A DNA stretch of 10,345 nucleotides from an uncultured Campylobacteraceae bacterium (GTDB lineage Bacteria; Campylobacterota; Campylobacteria; Campylobacterales; Arcobacteraceae). The stretch is from contig CAJXPH010000089.1 in assembly GCA_913057765.1 (NCBI GenBank), positions 1 to 10,345 on the forward strand, read 5' to 3'. Each line of letters opens with the position of its first letter. Positions within the stretch are counted from its first letter, which is position 1. The notes beneath the pieces are model-generated. The model saw nothing but the letters and a program-made list of their open reading frames with translations. It was not told where the DNA came from and did not search any database. Below, piece after piece: positions 6,580 through 10,345 of this stretch. The position numbers and the translations under genes are program-made.

Positions 6580-6957
6580 TTATCTGTTTAGGTATCTTTC
6601 TAAAATTATTTTAGCAGCTAATGAATCAATTCGTCCATCTCTTTTGTATTTTATTTCACCTTTTATCAAGTTCTCCGCTTCAACAGAACTCATGTTTTCT
6701 TCTTGTAGTATGACTTCTTTATCAAAATCAAGTAGTGTTATAAAGTGATTAATTCTTTTTTGCATATCTTCACTTGCGCTAGGGAATCCAACAATAAGCT
6801 TATCAATTTCCCATTCTTTTAAAATTGTTAAAACGTCATTTGAAGCTTGATTTCTATTCTTTCGTAAAACTGCTGGAAGAGGGGTTACTATGTTACTTTG
6901 TAAGGATATTGCCATTCCTATTCTTTTTAGACCAATATCTATGCAAGCTAATTTCAA
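6580..6957 (-). CDS. ruvX: RuvX/YqgF family Holliday-junction-resolvase-like nuclease
   Basis: RuvX (YqgF) has an RNase H-like fold and is implicated in 16S rRNA 5'-end maturation and, in some bacteria, Holliday junction resolution. The 125 residues are slightly short for the family. D7 in CIDIGLKRIG is the first catalytic acidic residue. VGFP at 56-59 corresponds to the usual VGLP. The family's DER-x-(S/T)-T-x-E-A block appears as E86-E87-N88-M-S-S-V-E-A, keeping the central Glu but replacing Asp by Glu and Arg by Asn. The last acidic residue is D111 in RIDSLAAKIILERYL. The start is TTG at 6957-6955 with AAGGA (6968-6964) six bases upstream and an in-frame TGA directly before it. It is divergent from serB and leads into the NrtS-like gene. 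The family call is firm; the N88 replacement may be lineage-typical. Confidence 0.88.
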   Translation of the reverse strand: MKLACIDIGLKRIGMAISLQSNIVTPLPAVLRKNRNQASNDVLTILKEWEIDKLIVGFPSASEDMQKRINHFITLLDFDKEVILQEENMSSVEAENLIKGEIKYKRDGRIDSLAAKIILERYLNR

Positions 6958-6986
6958 TCAGTTTCCTTTAGTATATTTTAGATACT

Positions 6987-6992
6987 ATTATA
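6987..6992 (-). promoter_or_regulatory. -10 box of ruvX promoter in the ruvX-serB divergent gap
   Basis: The 66-base gap 6958-7023 holds a perfect TATAAT on the minus strand (6992-6987), which would start transcription near 6980, some 22 bases before the ruvX TTG. The overlapping TATTAT on the plus strand (6986-6991) is a candidate -10 for serB. A 6-base inverted repeat TAGTAT/ATACTA (6969-6974 with 6982-6987) lies between. No -35 box is apparent, as is common in Campylobacterota promoters. Confidence 0.4.
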
Positions 6993-7023
6993 TCCTTAAA
7001 AGAATAAAACTAGGAAAATATAA

Positions 7024-7644
7024 ATGAAATTAGCTGTTTTTGATTTTGATTCAACTTTAATGGATGGTGAAACTATTGACTTTTTAGCACAACCTTTAGG
7101 GTTAGAAGAAAAAGTTGCAGGAATTACTGAAAAAGCTATGGCTGGAGAACTAGATTTTTTTGAATCTTTAATTGAAAGAGTATCTTTATTAAAAGGTTTA
7201 AAATATTCAGAAGCTGTTGAAATTTGTAAAGACTTACCTCTTATGCCTGGGGCTTATGAGTTAATAAGAGAACTTAAAAAACAGGACTATAAAGTAGTGT
7301 GTTTTTCAGGTGGTTTTAGAATAGGAACAACTCCTGCAAAGGAAAAACTTGGACTTGATGCTGATTTTTCAAATATTTTACATGAAAAAGACGGGATTCT
7401 AACAGGTCTTGTGGGCGGTGATATGATGTTTGGTTTTTCTAAAGGTGATATGATACAAAGAGTTCAATCAATGCTTGGAGTTACAAAAGAGAATACTTTA
7501 GTTGCCGGGGACGGTGCAAATGATGTTTCAATGTTCCCATATGCAGGAAAAAGAGTTGCATTTTGTGCAAGAGATATTCTAAAAAAAGAGGCTAATATTA
7601 TTGTTGATACGAAAGATTTAACAAAAATATTAGACCATATATAA
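7024..7644 (+). CDS. serB: Phosphoserine phosphatase SerB
   Basis: SerB removes phosphate from L-phosphoserine in the last step of serine synthesis; it is a Mg-dependent cytoplasmic HAD-family enzyme. The 206 residues form one HAD domain without an N-terminal ACT domain. Motif I is D7-F-D9-S-T11, with D7 the nucleophile. The substrate-contacting E16 and R52 lie in the cap. Motif II is the Ser of SGGF (95-98), motif III is K140, and motif IV is GDGANDVSMF (162-171). The conserved cap residues support phosphoserine rather than a general HAD phosphatase. The ATG at 7024 has AGGA eight bases upstream. The gene is divergent from ruvX and is followed by two hairpins before tal. Confidence is high for the family and good for the substrate. 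Confidence 0.9.
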   Translation: MKLAVFDFDSTLMDGETIDFLAQPLGLEEKVAGITEKAMAGELDFFESLIERVSLLKGLKYSEAVEICKDLPLMPGAYELIRELKKQDYKVVCFSGGFRIGTTPAKEKLGLDADFSNILHEKDGILTGLVGGDMMFGFSKGDMIQRVQSMLGVTKENTLVAGDGANDVSMFPYAGKRVAFCARDILKKEANIIVDTKDLTKILDHI

Positions 7645-7648
7645 AATA

Positions 7649-7666
7649 AGAAACATTCTTGTTTCT
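7649..7666 (+). terminator. Weak hairpin after serB
   Basis: A 7-base stem AGAAACA/TGTTTCT with a TTCT loop begins four bases after the serB stop codon and is followed by CTTT. It is AT-rich and has a short T run, so it would be a poor intrinsic terminator on its own. It may act together with the stronger hairpin at 7729-7750. Confidence 0.4.
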
Positions 7667-7728
7667 CTTTAGAGTTTGTTTCTTTAACGATTTTTTACAA
7701 ATTGTGTTAAAAGAAATTTAAAAATAAT

Positions 7729-7752
7729 AGGTCCCTAAAAAAAGGGACTTTT
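7729..7752 (+). terminator. GC-rich hairpin with T tail just upstream of tal (terminator or leader stem-loop)
   Basis: GTCCCT (7731-7736) pairs with AGGGAC (7743-7748) around a poly-A loop; an outer G-T and A-T pair extend it, and TTTT follows (7749-7752). It has the form of an intrinsic terminator, yet the tal ribosome binding site AAGGA (7755-7759) starts two bases later. It could end serB transcripts, with tal using a promoter upstream (AATAAT, 7723-7728, is a candidate -10), or form a 5' stem-loop on tal mRNA. Confidence 0.6.
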
Positions 7753-7766
7753 GTAAGGAATATATA

Positions 7767-8762
7767 ATGAGTTTAAAAGAAGATATTAATTTTTCATTGT
7801 GGTGTGATTTTATTGAAAGAGATTTCTTAGAAAATAAGTTTCAAGATATTATAAAAAATGAAATAATTCATGGAGCAACTTCAAACCCTGCCATTTTTGA
7901 ATCATCAATTTCAAACTCTGTTGCATACGCACAACAGTTACAAATGCTACAAGCAAATGAGCCTAAGACAATATATGAAGAATTAGCTATTTCTGATATT
8001 AAAAGAGCAGCTGAACTTTTAGATGATTTACATGTTGAAGATGCAAATGATGGATTTATTTCAATTGAAGTTGACCCTTTATTATGTGATGATGCACAAG
8101 GGACAATTGAAGAGGGTATTAGATTAAACTCACAAATTGGTGCAGATAATGTGATGATTAAAGTTCCTGCAACTGAAGCAGGATTTGAAGCTATGAAAGA
8201 GCTTACATCTCAAGGTATTCATGTAAATGCAACTTTAATTTTTTCACCGCATCAAGCAATAAAATGTTCTAAAGCCTTAGATGAAGGTATTAAAGCATCA
8301 AATAAAGATACTAAAGCAGTTGTTTCTGTATTCGTATCAAGATTTGATAGAATGTGTGATTCTGAATTGAAAGAAAAAGGTTTAGAATCTGGGAAACTAG
8401 GAATTATTAACGCAACTAAATGTTATCATGAAGTTGAAAAAATAGGAAATAAAAACATTAGAACACTTTTTGCAAGTACGGGTGTAAAAGGTGATGATTT
8501 ACCTCAAAGTTATTATATAGATACATTGATTTATCCAAATTCAGTAAATACTGCTCCTTTAGCAACAATCGATGATTGGGTAGAAAATGGTAAAAAAGAA
8601 GAAACAGATATTATCTCAGAGATTGATTGTGATAAATATTTTGAAACATTAATGTCTAAAAAAGTAGATATAAATAGAGTATATAACCAATTGTTGAGTG
8701 ATGGACTTGGGTCTTTTAAAGATTCATTTAAAGTACTTCTTTCAAAACTTCAAAAAAATTAA
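7767..8762 (+). CDS. tal: Transaldolase
   Basis: Transaldolase moves a dihydroxyacetone unit between sedoheptulose-7-phosphate plus glyceraldehyde-3-phosphate and fructose-6-phosphate plus erythrose-4-phosphate in the non-oxidative pentose phosphate pathway. The 331 residues are a little longer than the E. coli enzyme. The Schiff-base lysine is K132 in NVMIKVPAT (128-136). The partner acids are probably D14 (LWCDF) and E101 in ISIEVDP. The segment HGATSNPAIF (35-44) is the family's N-terminal signature (ATSNPAIF), and FVSRFDR occurs later. The ATG at 7767 has AAGGA seven bases upstream. A terminator-like hairpin directly upstream and another downstream suggest it is transcribed alone. It interconverts erythrose-4-phosphate, a substrate of the DAHP synthase encoded next; that metabolic link is biochemical, and co-regulation is not shown. 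Confidence 0.95.
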   Translation: MSLKEDINFSLWCDFIERDFLENKFQDIIKNEIIHGATSNPAIFESSISNSVAYAQQLQMLQANEPKTIYEELAISDIKRAAELLDDLHVEDANDGFISIEVDPLLCDDAQGTIEEGIRLNSQIGADNVMIKVPATEAGFEAMKELTSQGIHVNATLIFSPHQAIKCSKALDEGIKASNKDTKAVVSVFVSRFDRMCDSELKEKGLESGKLGIINATKCYHEVEKIGNKNIRTLFASTGVKGDDLPQSYYIDTLIYPNSVNTAPLATIDDWVENGKKEETDIISEIDCDKYFETLMSKKVDINRVYNQLLSDGLGSFKDSFKVLLSKLQKN

Positions 8763-8779
8763 AATCAACTTTTTAAAAG

Positions 8780-8805
8780 TAACCTAGAAGTAACTTTCTA
8801 GGTTA
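8780..8805 (+). terminator. Hairpin terminator after tal
   Basis: A perfect 10-base stem TAACCTAGAA (8780-8789) and TTCTAGGTTA (8796-8805) with a six-base loop lies 18 bases past the tal stop codon. The T tract after it is poor (TATGT), so the stem is convincing but termination efficiency is uncertain. Read on the minus strand it is followed by a T-rich run. Confidence 0.65.
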
Positions 8806-8833
8806 TATGTAAACTACTTAAGTCAAATTTCGA

Positions 8834-8839
8834 TAAAAT
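8834..8839 (+). promoter_or_regulatory. -10 box of the DAHP synthase promoter
   Basis: TAAAAT in the context CGATAAAATCCC lies 30 bases before the DAHP synthase ATG. A TTAAGT (8818-8823) upstream resembles the TTTAAGT element reported for Campylobacter promoters, though its spacing is short. The start would be near 8846. The ribosome binding site is TAAGG (8858-8862), seven bases before the ATG. Confidence 0.45.
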
Positions 8840-8869
8840 CCCTAACTATTAAAAAAATAAGGTCAAATT

Positions 8870-10222
8870 ATGAATAACTGGAATCCTAGTAGCTGGCGAG
8901 ACTTCCCGATAAAACAACAACCAACATATACAGATTTAGAAAAATTAAAAAAAGTAGAGAAAGAATTGTCATCTTATCCTCCTTTAATCTTTGCCGGTGA
9001 AGCCGAAAGATTAAAAGGTCAATTAGCAAATGTTGCAGCAGGAAAAGCTTTCCTTTTACAAGGTGGAGATTGTGCTGAGTCATTTGATGCTTTTAATGCA
9101 AATAATATTAAAGATTTATTTAAAGTAATGATGCAAATGGCAGTTGTTTTAACATTCTCAGGTGGATGCCCTGTTGTAAAAGTTGGAAGAGTAGCTGGAC
9201 AGTTTGCAAAACCTAGATCTTCAGATTTTGAAGAAATAAATGGAATCTCTTTACCTTCTTATAGAGGTGATATTATCAATACTGCAGGTTTTACAGAAAA
9301 AGAGAGAACACCAAAAGCAAAAAGACTTTTAAAAGCTTATAACCAAAGTGCATCAACTCTAAATCTACTTAGAGCATTCGCACGTGGTGGAATGGCAGAT
9401 TTACATCAAGTTCACGCTTGGAATTTAGATTTTGTTAAAGATAATACTTTAGGTGAAAAATATGATCAACTAGCAGCAAAGATTTCTGAAACAATGAAGT
9501 TTATGGAAGCTTGTGGAATCACTGGTGATAATACAGCCCAACTTAAAGAAACTACACTTTATACTTCTCATGAAGCATTATTATTAAACTATGAAGAAGC
9601 ACTAACTAGACAAGATTCATTCTCTGGTAAGTGGTATGACTGTAGTGCTCATATGTTATGGATTGGTGATAGAACTAGAGAACTAGATGGTGCACATTTA
9701 GAGTACTTTAGAGGTATTAATAACCCTATTGGTTGTAAAGTTGGACCTTCTATGAAAGAAGATGAATTACTTAGACTTATCGATGCTCTTAATCCAGAAA
9801 ATGAGGCAGGAAGATTAAATCTTATTGTTCGAATGGGACATGATAAAGTAGCTGACATTTTCCCATCACTTTTAAAAAGAGTTGAGAGCGAAGGTAAAAA
9901 TATTGTTTGGTCATGTGATCCAATGCATGGAAATGTTGAAAAAGCTCCAAATGGATATAAAACTAGAGATTTTGCAAATATTTTAAGTGAAGTAAAACAA
10001 TTTTTCCAAATCCATAAAGCGCAAGGTAGTGTAGCAGGTGGTATTCATTTAGAGATGACTGGACAAAATGTAACCGAATGTACAGGAAGTGCAAGTTCTG
10101 CAATTACAGCAGAAGGACTTTCTAGTAGATATCATACTCAATGTGACCCTAGATTAAATGCTGATCAAGCTTTAGAATTAGCATTTATGATTGCTGATAC
10201 TTTAAAAGAAGCTAGAGCTTAA
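8870..10222 (+). CDS. aroG: Class II 3-deoxy-7-phosphoheptulonate (DAHP) synthase
   Basis: This enzyme condenses phosphoenolpyruvate with erythrose-4-phosphate to DAHP, the committed step of the shikimate pathway to aromatic amino acids. It is the class II (plant/Mycobacterium) type, unrelated in close sequence to E. coli AroFGH. The 450 residues run colinear with the family from the MNNWNPSSWRDFPIKQQPTY opening. The metal ligands are visible: C68 in LLQGGDCAESF, H353 in CDPMHGN, E395 in GGIHLEMTGQN and D426 in QCDPRLNADQ. The spacing of the last three closely matches the mycobacterial enzyme. R107 in VGRVAGQ and the KPRSS loop (114-118) bind phosphoenolpyruvate. The gene has its own promoter and terminator. 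The class II call is secure; the letter of the symbol is convention only, since class II enzymes have been named inconsistently. Confidence 0.95.
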   Translation: MNNWNPSSWRDFPIKQQPTYTDLEKLKKVEKELSSYPPLIFAGEAERLKGQLANVAAGKAFLLQGGDCAESFDAFNANNIKDLFKVMMQMAVVLTFSGGCPVVKVGRVAGQFAKPRSSDFEEINGISLPSYRGDIINTAGFTEKERTPKAKRLLKAYNQSASTLNLLRAFARGGMADLHQVHAWNLDFVKDNTLGEKYDQLAAKISETMKFMEACGITGDNTAQLKETTLYTSHEALLLNYEEALTRQDSFSGKWYDCSAHMLWIGDRTRELDGAHLEYFRGINNPIGCKVGPSMKEDELLRLIDALNPENEAGRLNLIVRMGHDKVADIFPSLLKRVESEGKNIVWSCDPMHGNVEKAPNGYKTRDFANILSEVKQFFQIHKAQGSVAGGIHLEMTGQNVTECTGSASSAITAEGLSSRYHTQCDPRLNADQALELAFMIADTLKEARA

Positions 10223-10236
10223 AACTTTAATTCTAC

Positions 10237-10260
10237 GAGAGAATAATATTTTCTCTCTTC
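10237..10260 (+). terminator. Terminator after DAHP synthase gene
   Basis: GAGAGAA (10237-10243) pairs with TTCTCTC (10251-10257) across a seven-base AT loop, 14 bases after the stop codon, and TTCTT follows. It is a modest stem with a T-rich flank on the correct side. Confidence 0.6.
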
Positions 10261-10263
10261 TTA

Positions 10264-10300
10264 ACAAATAAATAAATTTAGATAAAATTTATTTATTTGT
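10264..10300. repeat. 16-base perfect inverted repeat enclosing a -10-like box
   Basis: ACAAATAAATAAATTT (10264-10279) is the exact reverse complement of AAATTTATTTATTTGT (10285-10300), with AGATA between. The centre reads TTTAGATAAAATTT, whose TAAAAT (10283-10288) matches the -10 box used before the DAHP synthase gene. It may be a promoter with an operator, or an AT-rich hairpin. Confidence 0.6.
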
Positions 10301-10316
10301 GACACTAACTGTGACA
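10298..10316 (+). repeat. Two TGTGACA direct repeats, 12-base period
   Basis: TGTGACA occurs at 10298-10304 and again at 10310-10316, separated by CTAAC. The 12-base spacing puts the copies about one helical turn apart. They lie just downstream of the possible -10 box at 10283-10288 and could be a regulator binding site for a gene beyond the contig end. The second copy abuts the adapter within one base. Confidence 0.4.
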
Positions 10317-10317
10317 T

Positions 10318-10345
10318 CTGTCTCTTATACACATCTCCGAGCCCA
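10318..10345 (+). other. Illumina Nextera transposase adapter (not genomic)
   Basis: The 19 bases CTGTCTCTTATACACATCT (10318-10336) are exactly the hyperactive Tn5 mosaic end, and the following CCGAGCCCA (10337-10345) matches the start of the Nextera read-2 adapter. This is untrimmed read-through carried into the assembly. The true genomic sequence therefore ends at or near 10317. Confidence 0.97.

Noticed and set aside
8886..9083. Minus-strand open frame inside the DAHP synthase gene
   Set aside because: Antisense to strongly conserved class II DAHP synthase sequence.
9649..9858. Second minus-strand open frame inside the DAHP synthase gene
   Set aside because: Antisense shadow, as above.
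10318..10336. Tn5/IS50 mobile element end
   Set aside because: The sequence is the engineered mosaic end followed by Nextera adapter bases, so it is a library artefact rather than a natural transposon.
1..10345. CRISPR array, tRNA or rRNA genes
   Set aside because: No regularly spaced repeats, no cloverleaf-like GC-rich segments and no rRNA signatures were seen on either strand.

Overview
The window looks like a chromosomal contig end from a member of the Campylobacterota, most probably an Arcobacter-type organism. This is inferred from the very AT-rich sequence, T-rich promoters with TAtAAT/TAAAAT -10 boxes and poor -35 boxes, the rimO-tilS gene pair, a class II DAHP synthase, and the character of the proteins. 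No database search was possible. The gene density is high, no gap between genes exceeds about 125 bases, and I see no rRNA, tRNA, CRISPR array or insertion sequence.

Region 1 (1-3780, all minus strand) reads permease, panC, rimO, tilS in transcription order. It holds an orphan DppB/OppB-type ABC permease, pantothenate synthetase, the ribosomal protein S12 methylthiotransferase, and a tRNA-Ile lysidine synthetase cut off by the left edge. A good sigma-70 promoter in the panC-rimO gap gives rimO-tilS its own start. Region 2 (3781-5277, plus strand) diverges from the permease: acpS (holo-ACP synthase) is followed by, and probably overlaps, a membrane-anchored HD-GYP protein expected to degrade cyclic di-GMP.

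Region 3 (5286-6957, minus strand) converges on the HD-GYP gene. It holds ruvX, then a small membrane protein resembling the nitrate/nitrite transporter family NrtS with a zinc-ribbon-like tail, whose gene overlaps by 19 bases that of a soluble chemoreceptor with no sensor domain. That overlapping pair is the most novel candidate here: it could be a split receptor in which the membrane protein supplies sensing or transport and the soluble protein signals to CheA. Region 4 (7024-10222, plus strand) carries three metabolic genes, each with its own promoter or terminator signals: serB (serine), tal (pentose phosphate pathway, which interconverts erythrose-4-phosphate) and a class II DAHP synthase (which uses erythrose-4-phosphate to enter the shikimate pathway).

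The last 28 bases (10318-10345) are not genomic: they match the Illumina Nextera adapter, beginning with the 19-base Tn5 mosaic end. Just before them lie a long perfect inverted repeat and a pair of TGTGACA direct repeats that look like the control region of a gene lost beyond the contig end.
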